NCBI GenBank assembly: GCA_033816765.1
Contig: CM066296.1
Coordinates: forward strand, 2,232,001-2,296,000
Direction of reading: 5' to 3'
From: Nothopassalora personata
Taxonomy: Eukaryota; Ascomycota; Dothideomycetes; Mycosphaerellales; Mycosphaerellaceae
DNA: 64,000 bases
Below the pieces are notes generated by a model. It worked only from the letters and a program-made list of their open reading frames with translations. It was not told the DNA's origin and made no database searches. Position 1 is the first letter of the stretch, and every line of letters begins with the position of its first letter. A program made the position numbers and the translations under genes. Of this stretch, positions 30,778 to 42,405 are shown in pieces.

Positions 30778-33700
30778 AGAGATAAGTAGGAGATCTAGCA
30801 GGAAAGTTGTTTTAGAAGATGTTCTACTTATACCTAAGCTAGGGGTAAACCTAGTTTCTTAGAACTAGTTTAGTAAGCAGTTTAGTGTCTAACCTCCTTT
30901 ATTTTCTCTTATATCCCCCTCTAGCTAAACTGTTGTCTAGATAAGGCTTCTTAGGGGGGTTCTATTTATTAATAAGATTTCTCCTCTACTATAAAAAAGG
31001 GCATATTACTTATTATGTGCACTACTAATGGAGAATGCCTTTATAACTGCTAAATTAGAGACTAACCTAAAACAGTAGGAGCTTTAGCATAGAAGATTTA
31101 TACACTTTAGGAAGAACTTGCTCTAGAATCTTTATAAGGTAACAGACTTAAAAGAACCTATTCCTATTCCTAGGGATAGCTTCTACTAGTGTAGAGTGTG
31201 TTTAATAGTAAAGATAAAAAAGTACAAAGGCAAAGTTACTAAGAGAAGACCTAAAAGACTTGCCCTTGTATCTATTAACATATATAGTCTACTACTAATA
31301 TTAAGGCTAGGGTTTAAATACTAGCTTAAGATTGTTAACAACTTCTCTAGAAAAAAGTAGACCTATCCTCTTAAGAAAAGAGAAGATACTCTAGTTACTC
31401 TCTAGAACTAGAAGATTAAGGTAGAGAGGAAATTATTAGCATAGTTAAAAGCAGTTAGGCTTAACAATATAAGGGAACTTATTATATTAGTTAAGCAGTA
31501 GGAGAAGGATTTAGGAATTAGGCTAGAGCATACTAAGGCATACAACTCGCTCTAAAATGGACTAGTTAAAAGGTTAATACAAACCTTAGAAGAGTCTATA
31601 AGGGCAATACTTAAAGAGGCTAAGATGCTAATTAAATTCTAGCCTAAAGCACTAGAAGCCTAAACCTATATAAGGAACAAACTACTAAATAGTCTAGACT
31701 ATAATAGGTTTAAGGTTTTACTAGATAAAGCCTTTAATAGTATTAAGCCAACTATTAACTATTTAAAGGTTTAGGGATATAAAGCTATTATCTATATAGA
31801 CATAAGATCCCAGCCTTATTAGGCAAGAAGTAATAAACTAATAAATAGAGGCAAAGAAGTAGTGTTTATTAGATACGTTAAAAACATAGCTAAGGCCTAG
31901 CTCTTTTAGGAACTAGACATAAAAGCTATAAAACAACATATATATATATAGACTTCTTTAAGGATTAACCTAGAGGTAATATAGATCTTAATGTTACAAA
32001 ATTGAATCTATTAAGCAATGTACTAGCTAGGAGACCCTTAGGGAGGCTAAGGAAGGATATATCCTTAGAGTAACCTATTAACTATTTAATTATTCAGTAG
32101 AGCAGCCTAGTAATAGCCTAGCTAAGAAAGCTGTTTGTGCAACTTCCCTAGCCTCTAAAGAATATAGGGGAATTTTAGAAAATCGATAAGCTAATTAAGA
32201 TAAGCTTACTAGATCTCTAGGAAAAGAATATTACTAGGACACAAGTAACTACTCTTAGATTATCCCTTAGTAAGAGGAGGGCTAACTATAATATTAAGGG
32301 CTATAAATAGAAACAGAAAGCCCTAAGATCTATAGTCCCTATACCTAAACTAGCTACTAAAGTAGGAGAAGCAATAGACCTCTTAGAGAACCTTACTACT
32401 TACTACTAAGCTTTCTTTATAGCTATACAATTAGTAGATAATTTAGTACTATAGGATAGTAAATTCCTAGAAGAAGTTAAGGAGATAGCCTTTATAGCAA
32501 CTATAGAAGTCATTATATATAAGTAAGAGATCCTAATTCCAAAGTCCTATAAGGATGCTATAAATAACAAGAAATAGGGACACCTTTAGAAGGAAGCAAT
32601 CTAGAAGGAGCTAGATGCTCTATAGAGTAACAACACCTAGGAGAATACTATTCTACTAAAAGGAGTAAACTTAGTTATGTTAAGATAGGTCTTTAATGTT
32701 AAAAGAAGCATTAGTAGAGCTATTAAAAAGTTCAAGGCTAGGCTAGTTATAAGGGGCTTTTTACAGAAGTTTAGTATTAACTTTATAGAGACATTTACGC
32801 CTATAGTTAGATAGGACACCCTTAGGGTGTTTATAGCTATTATGTGCAAGAAGGATCTCTATCTTCACTAAGTGGATGTAAACAATGCGTTTATAGAAAG
32901 CACCCTCTATAAAGATATCTTTATATTACTACTACTAGGAGTTAAGCTTCTACTAAATATAGTGTTTAAGATCCTTAAAAGCTTATATAGACTTAAGCAA
33001 GCAGCTAGAGATTAGAATTAACTCTATATATTAAAGCTTAGAGAGATTGGATTTATATAGTTAGAGGTAGATCTATGCCTACTTATTTATAAGGAAAAAG
33101 AGATTATAATTCTTATATATATAGATGACATTCTAATTGCTATACTAAAGTTAATAGATGTTCTCTAGTTCAAAAGAGAACTTAGCAAAGTCTTTAAGAT
33201 TAAAGATCTTAGTAAACCTAAAAAGATCCTTAGCATAAGAGTTATAAGGGACAGGAGGAGAGGAATCCTAAAACTTAACTAGGGACACTTTATTAGGGAC
33301 AACCTTGCTAAGATAGGGATAAACTATAAGAAGGTAGTACCTACATACTCACCTATAGATAGCTATAAGGCTCTTAAACCTTTAAGCTACATAGATAAGA
33401 GGTATAACAAGGCAGAGTACTAGAGTATTAATAGTATATAGATGTAGCTAGCAACAATTATAAGGCTAGACATTGCTTTTGCCCTAGGAAGGATAAGCTT
33501 ATTTATAAGTAACCTATTCACCTACTACATAAAGGCTTTAAAGAAGATTATAAGATATCTAAGGTTATATCCTAATCTTAGCCTTGTCTTCTCTAGGCAT
33601 AGAGAAGGATGCCTAGTTAGATACTATAACTCTAATTATGCAATAGACAAAGCAGACAGAGTCTCTATCCTTAGGTATATCTTCTTCCTCTATAGGGCAC

Positions 33701-34197
33701 TAGTCTCCTAGATAAGTAAGAAGCAAAAGTCTATAGCAACATCTATAATAGAAGCTAAATATATAGCTATAAATGTATATGCAAAGCAATCCCAATTCCT
33801 AGCTTTACTACTAAGGGAGATAGACTGTCTAGAGTTAGTAGGAGACTATTCCTATTAACTAAGGATTACTAGAAACTAGGAGACTGTATTAAGCTTAAGA
33901 CTAGTCTAATTAAGAGGTAACAACTAAGCTGCCCTTACCCTAGTGAGGGATGCATATGTTTATAATAAGTTAAAGCATATTAACATTGCCTACAATGCTA
34001 TTGGGAAACTTTAGTAGAGAAGGCTTATTACTATTAAGTACACCCTAATATCTAAGATAGTTGTAGATAGGTTTATAAAGCTAAAGACTGGTCTACACTT
34101 CTAGAGGTTTATAAGCTAGCTCAACCTGTTATAGAGGTCTAAATACTACTAACAGGAGAAGAGTAGACTGTGACCTCCTATATAAGATAAGTAGGAG

Positions 34198-34444
34198 TGT
34201 TAAGATGTAGCATCTTAAGGGGAGCTAATAGTTAGGTTATAATCTAATAGCCTAAGGCATCTACGATAACTTAGCTTGTCGGAAGACACCTTCTCTTCCC
34301 TTTAGCTTAGATAGACATCTAACACAATTAACACATTAGTTCCTAATATATTGCTACATGCCCTATAGCTATTAGCTAGTTGAAGATTGATCTCTTACTC
34401 TACTCCGCTGCTAACTACGTATCCTATAAGGTCTTAACTTAACA
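34198..34444 (+). repeat. LTR of Copia copy B (3' LTR)
   Basis: 247 bp; starts TGTTAAGATG and ends CTTAACTTAACA, sharing its end sequence with the outer LTR of copy A. Confidence 0.8.
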
Positions 34445-35941
34445 TAACCTACTCTAATTCTCCTTTAGTTATAAGAGATCCTTACCTAACGGCCTATAAG
34501 AAGCATATAGGCCTTAGTCTTAGCCTAACATTCTAAAGGTCTATAAGATTATTATAGATATAGAAGGATGTGCCTATATTATAGACTTTGTCTATTAACA
34601 TTAGGTTTAATGCGGTAGCTACTATCCTTCCTATACACACTAGTTATACAACTACAACAGCTGCTCTAGACCTCCTATATAGTTATCTCTAGTCCCTATT
34701 ACTATTAGAGCTGTACTCCTAATTAGATAATAAGTCTAACTAGTTATTAATTACTATAGTAATCCTCTTCCTAGGGGATTTGCTGCCCTTTACCTTCTTT
34801 ACCCTGTCCTTTAGGGTGTCTTTGCCCTTCTTAGACCTATTCCTAGGATTCTTCTCTAGATGCTACTTATAGCAGTTTGCGTTAGTGTACTTATGTAAGC
34901 ACTATATGCACTGCTTATTATTATTCTTACTTAAGAATACTCTAACAAAGCTATTGCTAGGCTTATAGGTAGTAGGTACTTGCTCCTTCCTAAGAGTTAT
35001 AAACATTCTCTCTAGGATAGTTAATTCTAGGGGATTGTTGTGTCTCTATGTCCTAAGCTATTCGACATAGTTTAGACCTTTAACAAAGTACAATCTATAG
35101 ATACTATCTAGGAGGACAAAAAAGGATTTAAGCCTTAACTTGTTATTAACTAGGGAAGATCTAATAAATTGCTCTATAGTAGTCTTATTGTTATTTACCT
35201 ATACTTAAAAGTCTTTATAGTACTTTAATGTATTAGGTCTTATAGCATCTAGTTTAATGTGCCTAACTGCCTTTAGAGTATTATATAGATTAATTGTAAT
35301 AACTAGCTTATATATTGCCTTAATTAAATTATATAATTCCTTAGCTAACTTGTCTATATCTCTAAAGTTTAGCCTTAGGGTAGAATCTAATCTAGCTATA
35401 ATAATGCTATATACTTATATGTCCTCTTTCTTCTATCGCTTATAGGTAGCTTTATATCCTATACTACTAGTAATGTCCTAAGGGGCTTTATTCTAGGCAG
35501 TCTTATCTTAGACATTCTTAGTTGTATCTTAGGGTTGATTATAAGCTGCCCTGTTTAGAGCGTACTTTGGGTTAACCTAGTCTAGATTATAGATTACGTA
35601 TCTAACTAGATCCTTCTCTAGCAGTGCGCTAATTAGCATAGATTTCTATGCCTAGAACTGTACGCCTTTCCTAAGTACCTAGTTGTCCTTAGCGGATCTT
35701 ACTAGGTTGCTAGAGGTGTTGTTTCTAAACTCTATACCTAGTCTAGCTCTTTTAGATGCTATACTACGGTACTAGTACTTAGTGCCGATCTCCTATAGTA
35801 GTTCTTAAATCGATTAGGTAGTTGTCCGTAAAACAAATGTAGGGTCGAGTCTACTAGCAAGGTAAGCTAATCCTCAATAGAGCTTCGATAACGATTTAGG
35901 TTTTAAATTGGATAGGTAGAGGAGCACCCGGGCTTATAACC
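34445..35941 (-). mobile_element. RIP-decayed Copia fragment (gag/protease part with primer-binding site)
   Basis: The minus strand starts at a Copia primer-binding site (AGGTTATAAGCCCGGG, 35926-35941). It runs through a gag frame (QFIRSSLVNNKLRLKSFF, LERMFITLRKEQ), a cysteine-knuckle-like stretch near 34885 (C-x2-C ... NANC) and a protease-like region ending at the Copia B LTR. It is probably the 5' half of the element whose pol part is at 271-1226. Its own LTR is not recognised beyond 35941. Confidence 0.6.
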
Positions 35942-36032
35942 TATTGTATTTAGGTATTTAATAAGTATAAGCTTCTAGATTGAAACGATAGGGTGGATTA
36001 GTAACCCTTATGAATTGCTACAAGGTGTAAGA
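35942..36032. other. island edge
   Basis: A short AT-rich junction between the transposon island and gene space; no LTR could be delimited. Confidence 0.3.
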
Positions 36033-36224
36033 CTATCTAGCTACAGAAAACAGTGTGATATAGTGTATATGTGCCAAGTCCTGACTAACATGGCCCTTGG
36101 TCACCTGATTCACAACAGGTGTGTCGTCGAGCACGAATTTGCCGATCTTGAACCACATTTCGGCGGCAAGGTCGAGCAGGCCTTTCGGCTTCTTTGTGGT
36201 CCGCATCATCGCAAGTACAGGCAT
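36033..36224 (-). pseudogene. F-box-like gene fragment
   Basis: A 63-residue ORF from ATG at 36224 has GLLDLAAEMWFKIGKFVLDD, the F-box-like motif shared by the neighbouring small genes. It lacks the rest of the family's length. It abuts the transposon island and is most likely a truncated paralogue. Confidence 0.5.
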
Positions 36225-36583
36225 GTTGACAATTGACTAAAGGCAGTGCCAGACTGGCAACTCTCGCCAGCGCGAGTTCGCGGGTGAGAAGCCATGAAGT
36301 AGTTCTAGGATTAACAGTGGAGGAGAAGGTCGAAAACGTTTCAGAACCCTGACAGCAACCGGCAAAAAATTATTGGAAGAGTCAGCATTTGTTTGCAGAT
36401 CGGTGAGCTTGTGAGAATGAAAAGCGTTGAAGTCTGAGTGGTTGTGTAGGCAGTTGCGATCCATGTTCACGCGGGTTGAAGCGTTGGAGGGCAGGCTAAT
36501 AGCTCAATTATGCGGCAAACATTGCGCGATGCAAGTACTACCGGTATCAAAAGACGCACCGCACTTCAAAATCACTGTTGCAA
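36225..36583. other. no confident gene
   Basis: Only short ORFs without recognisable motifs. It may be decayed 3' parts of the adjacent F-box-like paralogues. Confidence 0.4.
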
Positions 36584-37087
36584 TCATGGTATTCGATGCA
36601 TACTCCTGATGTGGCGGAGCATCAACGTTAGGTCAACCTTCCACACATCCTTGAGCCAAAACTCTCTAGGTGAGACCTTACCCGACCACGTCTCCGTGCA
36701 AACGCCGCAGACGCGACTGATACTGCGCCGCATCTCCGGGTCGAGCGCTCGCTGCCACTTGCCGACCATGACTCTGGGAAGACTGCGACTGGAGAAGAAG
36801 TACACAGTCCTCGTAGAGCAGAAATATGAGAGCAGTTCTTCGCGGAGGACTCGGCAGGTGCGGGTGAGTGGTGGCTAGAACCAACGAGGACGAACGCATA
36901 TGAAGTCGGCAGTGGTGATGGCTGGCGAGTCGTCCATGGCGAGTTTGCCGATCTTGGACCAGATCTCAGCTGGTAGGTCGAGAAGGCAGGTAGACTGCCG
37001 TCTAGTCAGAGCAATGCTGACACGGAATGCTTGGGTGCTGACCACTCTGATCGCGTGCATCTGCTCGGTGTGGCCGGAAGTGGCCAT
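36584..37087 (-). pseudogene. F-box-like protein gene with one in-frame TAG
   Basis: From ATG at 37087 the product has STCLLDLPAEIWSKIGKLAMDD, an F-box-like helix pair near its N-terminus. After a single TAG (36875-36877) the same frame continues with RTCRVLREELLSYF, RVMVGKWQRALDPEMRRSI and ends at 36584. The paralogue at 38121 has uninterrupted sequence at the equivalent point, and the TAG is best explained as a C-to-T change of CAG. F-box proteins usually recruit substrates to SCF ubiquitin ligases; that role is only an inference here. About 168 codons in all. Confidence 0.6.
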
Positions 37088-37422
37088 TTTGCTTTCAGAC
37101 CTGGGTCCTCGATGGCAAGTCAATTGATGCGCCAGAAAAGATTGGAAGTGTCGCAGACGAAGAAAGTAAGTGGCTCAAACTGCAACTTTCGAGAGACAGC
37201 ATAGGCAACTGGCCGAACGGTTTCGAACGCATGGACGCATCATCACTTGTGCGATCTTTCGTTGAAGATTTGTGTGTCAGTATTTGTGAAGTAAGCCAGC
37301 TTGTTCCGATACTCACTATCGCTCAGGATACTCAACGATCAATCGAAATCTACGAGGTCGCCCCATCGATGGACGTGTTGATCCGTAACCCCTTCATCGA
37401 TGTTGCTTCGACTAGTTTGATA
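37088..37422. other. no confident gene
   Basis: Intergenic between F-box-like paralogues. A plus-strand ORF overlapping here and into the next gene looks like a shadow. Confidence 0.4.
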
Positions 37423-38121
37423 TCAAAGGAAGCGTACAGACCGGGCCTGGGTTTTCCACCGCTCTTCAAATTCGAAGCCCGTGCAATCGAGCTCAGCGAA
37501 TTCAAGATCAACCCACCAAGACCCGATGAACTGCACAATCCAGTCCTCGATACTCACTGTCATTCTTTCAAACCTCAATACTCTCAGGCCCTTGATGTAG
37601 TGCAGCAACATGTCGATCTCGCGCTCCATTCCTCATCCTGATCCAAGCACCAGATCCATCGCCCACGAAGACTGTTCAAGCCACAGCCAGGTGCGCAAGT
37701 ACGCTTCGAGCGCCTCACCCTCAAGTGGCCTTCCCTCGGCAAAGAAGCCCCTCACGAAGCGTCGCATCTCTGGCTCCAGAGCAAACAGCCACTTGCAGCA
37801 TGCTTTCCTGGCTAGTATGTCACATTCTGCACGGCCAACCATGATCTTCGTGCTGAGAAAGTAGGGCAGCAATTCTTGTCGCAGGGCTCTTGATGCCTGA
37901 ATGATACCGGGCTGGTATGGCCATTCCTCTTCTCGGATGAAGTAGCTGCCGGTCAGAATCCAAGCGTTGTCCACGGCAAGCTTGCCGATTTTGGACCAGA
38001 TTTCTGCGGGTAGCTCGAGGAGTGATGTGCGCTCGTGGAGTGTCAGCGCGGTGTGTAGGCATTGAAGATTATTGTCTCTCACTTCGCGAGCTTCCTGGTG
38101 AGGTGCATCCCGACGCGCCAT
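37423..38121 (-). pseudogene. F-box-like protein gene with one in-frame TGA
   Basis: ATG at 38121 opens 162 codons with TSLLELPAEIWSKIGKLAVDN (F-box-like, about residues 32-52), SRALRQELLPYFLST and KWLFALEPEMRRFVRGFF. A TGA at 37633-37635 is followed in frame by about 70 codons (EIDMLLHYIKGLRVLRF ... RSVRFL) to 37423. Either the gene ends at 162 aa or it is a roughly 232-aa gene with a nonsense mutation. The continuation looks like genuine protein and fits the family's length (the intron-containing relative at 52.8-53.4 kb has about 186 aa). CGA to TGA is a possible origin. Confidence 0.55.
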
Positions 38122-38232
38122 GCTGGTGGTGCTGGTGCAGTGGAGAACTGGTTGGCTGGAGATAGACTGCTTGCGACTGCCATATGGGTCGAGTCGACAA
38201 GAGCAAGGTAAGTAGCAATGCCTTTGATTCCG

Positions 38233-38885
38233 TTAGCTGTGATGGCAGAAGTGAGCAAGGATGTTTCGGCACCAGCCGGACGTTTCAGCTGCTCGATATG
38301 AGCTGCGCTGAGGTCCCGAATTGCGTAGCGCTCGACCAGGACCTTTCGATTTCCATAATCGTCTCAAATGCTCACCGCCGTGCTCATTCGAGCCTAAACC
38401 CATAGATGCCCTTGTTCGCGCCCTTCTCCTTTTTCCAGAGGGTGCTTTGAGTTGACAGTGCTCCTCGACTTGACCGCGGCACCAGTCGATGTCACCGTCA
38501 TCGGCCACGCGTACACGAACACCGCGAACATGCGGACGCATACCTCGAGCCAGTGCCTTCAGCCAGCAGGCGAACTTTTTGAACTGGCTTGAAACAGGCG
38601 CAAGAGAGAAGCGACTTGAGTCTTCAAGAGATAGGGCAGCAGTTCAGCTCGAAGTGAGCGGCAGGTACGTGTTATTGCGGGCTGGTACGGTGGACGAGCT
38701 GCGCTCCAGCGGCTCTGGAACCTGAGCATCAAGTCTGGGACGTCCTCGGAGTCGTCGATTACCCGCTTACCTATTTTGGACCACAGCTCAGGCGGAAGGT
38801 CGAGGAGGCCGGTGTGCTTGTCTAGGCCAGTGGATCGTTTGCGAAGCTGATTCGTGCCACACACATCAGTGTCTGCGGTCGACAT
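38233..38885 (-). pseudogene. F-box-like protein gene with a frameshift
   Basis: From ATG at 38885 the frame has TGLLDLPPELWSKIGKRVIDD and TRTCRSLRAELLPYLLKT. It runs out of frame near 38590, in or near an A run. The adjacent frame then gives KKFACWLKALARGMRPHVRGVRV, matching the next block of the family (KWLFALEPEMRRFVRGFF), and continues to 38233. A one-base indel is the simplest explanation; an undetected small intron is the alternative. Confidence 0.5.
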
Positions 38886-38909
38886 GAAGGCTGTGCTGAT
38901 GCTAACCAC

Positions 38910-39732
38910 GGTGATGGGTTAATATTTCCGAGTCGGTTTCGTGCTTGGGGGTTAGCCGCGACCGTGTATTGATGGTATCGAGTGGTAAGCGGACAGTAGC
39001 TATTGATGGCGGGACCTCGACGGACTGAAGCTGCGCACAGTGACGGGCAGGAACTGGAAGGCACGTCCGGCAATTTCCGAGTATGCAGTTGATCACGTGC
39101 ATAGTACAGAAGGGCACCGATCAACCAAATCCCAGCTCACAAGACCTTCACCTATACGCCCTTCCTCCCTGACTAGCTTCATCACCACAGTAGTCCAGCT
39201 CATACCCTACGCCCCAGTACATCTCGATCAACCTCTTCATCGTCTCCAAATCATCCTCAAGATGCTCCAAGCGCATGATGTGCAGTCGTGCGATACGAGG
39301 CTGTTCTGTTGCATTATTCAGAGTTTGAGTCCGAGCAGAACGCAGCGCAGTGCTTGGGAAGCATGTGTCAAAGCCAATACTGCTGCCGCGGGGTACGCGG
39401 GCTGTGCTGCACAAGGGCAGAACTCCGGGAAATGATGCCTGTGTAATGTTCAATTCATTTTGTACCTTTATGTACATCAAAACGGTTATTGTGCCCTCAG
39501 CCTAGGGATCTGTATGATCTCGATCAAGCACGGTGCAATGTTGCGGCGCCGTGCAAGGCTGGGCGGCGAGGACTTGGGAGAGCGTATGCCTGTGGCACGA
39601 ACAGCAACCTGGCATTGGCGTGATTTGCTCGACGTAGGGAGCTTTCCTGCTAAGCAGCCGCCCGATCTGCTTGCTCCTGACGACCCAGTCGGTGGAGCGT
39701 GTGTTTATTCGTCTTGTCCGGAGCACGGGCTA
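38910..39732. other. intergenic, possible decayed small gene
   Basis: No confident gene. A minus-strand ORF from ATG at 39477 to 39148 (109 aa, ending ELDYCGDEASQGGRAYR) could be the C-terminal part of another F-box-like paralogue, since LHIMRLEHLEDDLETMKRLI is helical and family-like. It has no F-box-like start. Confidence 0.35.
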
Positions 39733-40713
39733 TCAGCCGTTGCCGTTCTGCTCACTAATATTATCGCTCCGGCATATCTCTTTGTCCTTGAGCACTCGAC
39801 TGGCTTTCTCCTCTCTCAACGCCTCATAGTCTCCCATGCCCATTGTCGCATCTCTGTTTCTCAGGAAGAACTCTATCCGATCCTGCCGACTGTTCATGCT
39901 CGCCTCTTGCCTGACCCTTCTCAGCTCTTTCGCGGCCCGGTCATGTACAATGTCCCTCTGCTCCACAAAATAGTGTCCGGCTTCTTGCGCTCGACCATAA
40001 TTCAGCGAGCTGCCCATCGCAGCCAATGCCACAATCAACGCCAAGAAATATGAGTTGGCCATGTATACAGGGGCCGGCTTCTCCCTCTTGACGCCTTCTT
40101 TGTTCTCCCGCCATCTCTCCCAATCCTCCCATGTGGCGTTCCCCCACACGGTATCATTCGGGTCGTAGCTTTGTGTGAATGGCTGTGATCCAGCATATGC
40201 AGACGACGATCCCCAAGAAGAGCCACTGCCCAGCTCCGCCTTTCCTTCCCAGCCGGCGCCGAACCGATCATATGCACTGCGCCTGACAGGATCTGAGAGG
40301 ATCGTGTGCGCTGCTACGATTAGGCGGTATCGCTCCATCTTGATCTTGTCTGCAACGCCATGATTGCAACGACTATTTACATCTGGATGGTACAGCTTGA
40401 CAAGACGATTGAAGGTGCCCTTGGAGTATGCAGCGCTCTGCTCCAAGTCAAAGATCTGGTATGGCGTTGGCTGCGAAAGCCCCTTTGGCGGAGTCGGCCA
40501 CACGTGGTTGGGTTCTGGTTTTCCCGGATGCTCACGTGAGTCTCGAGCATCTCCTGCTATCGTTGCATATCCTGATCGTTGTCCATGTTGCTGTCGTGTG
40601 CTCGTCCATGGCCCTGGTCGTGATGACGTCGACGATTGTGTTGACGTCGATATCGTAAAGGAGTGAATGCTGTTGGCAGCGGCGAGGAAAGTGCTAGACT
40701 TCTTGACGATCAT
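39733..40713 (-). CDS. J-domain (DnaJ-like) protein, probably mitochondrial
   Basis: An intron-free ORF of 326 aa from ATG at 40713. The N-terminus is basic and Ser/Thr-rich without acidic residues, like a mitochondrial presequence. The J domain lies at about residues 85-155: TPYQIFDLEQ, FNRLVKLYHPDVN with the HPD tripeptide that stimulates Hsp70 ATPase, and ILSDPVRRSAYDRFG. A single hydrophobic segment (YFLALIVALAAMGSSL, about 220-236) suggests membrane anchoring. A charged C-terminal tail follows. It has no zinc-finger or substrate-binding DnaJ domains, so it is a class C J-protein, probably recruiting mitochondrial Hsp70. The upstream in-frame GTG is not used as start. Confidence 0.85.
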   Translation of the reverse strand: MIVKKSSTFLAAANSIHSFTISTSTQSSTSSRPGPWTSTRQQHGQRSGYATIAGDARDSREHPGKPEPNHVWPTPPKGLSQPTPYQIFDLEQSAAYSKGTFNRLVKLYHPDVNSRCNHGVADKIKMERYRLIVAAHTILSDPVRRSAYDRFGAGWEGKAELGSGSSWGSSSAYAGSQPFTQSYDPNDTVWGNATWEDWERWRENKEGVKREKPAPVYMANSYFLALIVALAAMGSSLNYGRAQEAGHYFVEQRDIVHDRAAKELRRVRQEASMNSRQDRIEFFLRNRDATMGMGDYEALREEKASRVLKDKEICRSDNISEQNGNG

Positions 40714-41243
40714 ATTCGAAGGCGTACGCACACAGACACATTGTCGCTGGCGCGGTACTCAGGCAGAGATATGTGATGCTGAGGTGTGAGAAGGAAAGAG
40801 CGTGTTTGAGCAAAGGCGAGATCGGACCACATGCGGAGCGGACCCGAGCCGATAGCCGAAAACTCTAAACCACATCTCGCGTTTCACGTTGCTTCAAACG
40901 GCAGGCGCGTCTTGTCCAACACGATGACCACACGCAAAATCAAATGATAGCAGAATACTTGATGAGTATCAGGATGAGAGAAGACCGAATCTACTGCGCG
41001 ATCCGAATCGCGGACAGACATCTGGCAGACAATGGTTGAGTCTTATAGTAGTCGCGGCGCGTAGTCGCATCACAACGACCTCGAAAGGACCTTTTCAAAA
41101 GAGGCGATCGACTGCGTTGCAGGGCGTCACGCTTCGACGATCATTCATCGGTCGAAGGTGCTCGGAGCTCGTTACCCGGCTTAAGGCTGCTCTTGCTCTC
41201 TGGCAGTATAACCTCTTTTGCCAACAGCCTCCGCCCTTCCAAA
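40714..41243. other. divergent promoter region
   Basis: Intergenic between the J-domain gene (minus) and the next gene (plus). No gene or clear motif seen. Confidence 0.4.
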
Positions 41244-42405
41244 ATGCCTTTCGACAAAGATAGTGGTCAAGTGTACCACGAAGCATTTATCGCTAGGCAG
41301 AACTCATGCTCATGCTCACGAACGATGCGCTGCGTCGGTTCACCGCCTTCGATGGGAGCGTCCGATAACAGAACGAGGTCACTCCAGGACATGGCCTTGG
41401 CTACCATAATGCGCAACCTGAGCCTGCTCAACGAGCAGTGTCTGGCAACAGTACCATTGTATATCCTGGAACGTGTATGGACGGTGATCAGGCGCGCCAA
41501 ATTGGATAGCATCCGGATTTGGAAGCTATTTGCCAGCATGGGAGTTCTGAGTACTTCACTCGACAGAGCAACATACCAAGCGGCCACGCACTGCCCCTCA
41601 CACCGGTTGACCGGCATTATCAAGGAGGTCGATAGTCCATCGCTGCAGTGGGTCGTGAATCTTACCCTGCAGACCCATAGATGCGCGCAGGTCGATTTGA
41701 TTCACGTCAGTCTCCTGCACAATCTACGCAATCTGGTCGTCTGTGCCGATACGACAGGTCGAGCTTGCCTGACGGATAGTGTCGTTCGGCGATGGGCCTT
41801 TGCAGCGCGCGATAACGACGCACTGGGTCATCTTCAGATGATGTTCGTAGATGGGTCTCCTGACCTGACTCCTTGGTCCCTTGAGTACTTGGGCCATTTC
41901 AAACAGCTTGATACTTTTTGCACGCTGGATTGCGGGCTGCGAAGGCGATCACGACATAAAGCAGCAGAGCTGGGATGGAAATCGGGTGCCCGGTGCGACA
42001 TAGCCAATCTCTGATCGTCTTCTACGACAATGTGCTGACCTTGGCAGATTCCTCCAATTCGCGAAGACGCAATGTAGCACTCGCGGTTCACGCGACAATG
42101 GCGATGCGAAAGATCAGCCTTGGCACCGGACCATTTCTAGCTACATTGCCCACCGCAGAACCGCTGTGTTGGCCTCCGCGAGTGCACCGCACGTCGACAT
42201 GTCTGTGGGCGACATGCAACTCCTGAACCGCGTCCCATTCAGCGTATACGACCGAGGACTCTTGTGCCTCGAACGCGAGTCCCTCACCAATGAGACTAAA
42301 GGCAGCGACATGTTCGAGAAAGCGGCAAAGCCAAGGAACGCGACGAGGAAAATATATCGTCACAAACGACGCAAGTTCAGGCACGGTAAAGCGGTGAGGC
42401 TGTAA
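41244..42405 (+). CDS. fungal protein of unknown function, one intron
   Basis: The predicted start is the ATG at 41244. The first exon (41244-41992) encodes SLQDMALATIMRNLSLLNEQCLATVPLYILERVWTVI-type helices (split here for length), a pattern I associate with a family of fungal proteins of unknown role. Repeated leucine-rich blocks (LHNLRNLVV, LGHLQMM, LGHFKQLDTF) look LRR-like. A 55-bp intron at 41993-42047 (GTGCGA, branch-like CTGAC, GCAG) restores the frame. The second exon (42048-42405) ends in a very basic tail, KIYRHKRRKFRHGKAVRL, possibly a nuclear localisation or RNA-binding segment. About 368 aa in total. The intron is inferred from frame and splice signals only. Confidence 0.6.

Larger units (their letters stand above)
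28045..34444 (+). mobile_element. RIP-decayed Copia retrotransposon, copy B
   Basis: This is the plus-strand inverted partner of copy A, with LTRs at 28045-28291 and 34198-34444. The primer-binding site AGGTTATAAGCCCGGG follows the 5' LTR. Gag lies at about 28720-29500 and a protease-like LLNSCTLSYITN near 29870. Then come the GC-rich insert (30008-30777), integrase (about 31180-31900), reverse transcriptase with YIDDILIA near 33119, RNase H (SIIEAKYIA near 33740) and the 3' LTR. TAG/TAA stops throughout make it inactive. It has no recognisable target duplication: its left edge lies in the chromovirus and its right edge in the split older Copia. Confidence 0.87.

Noticed and set aside
1..35941. 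CRISPR or other prokaryotic repeat array
   Set aside because: Repeats are LTRs and decayed eukaryotic retrotransposons. No regularly spaced short repeats occur.
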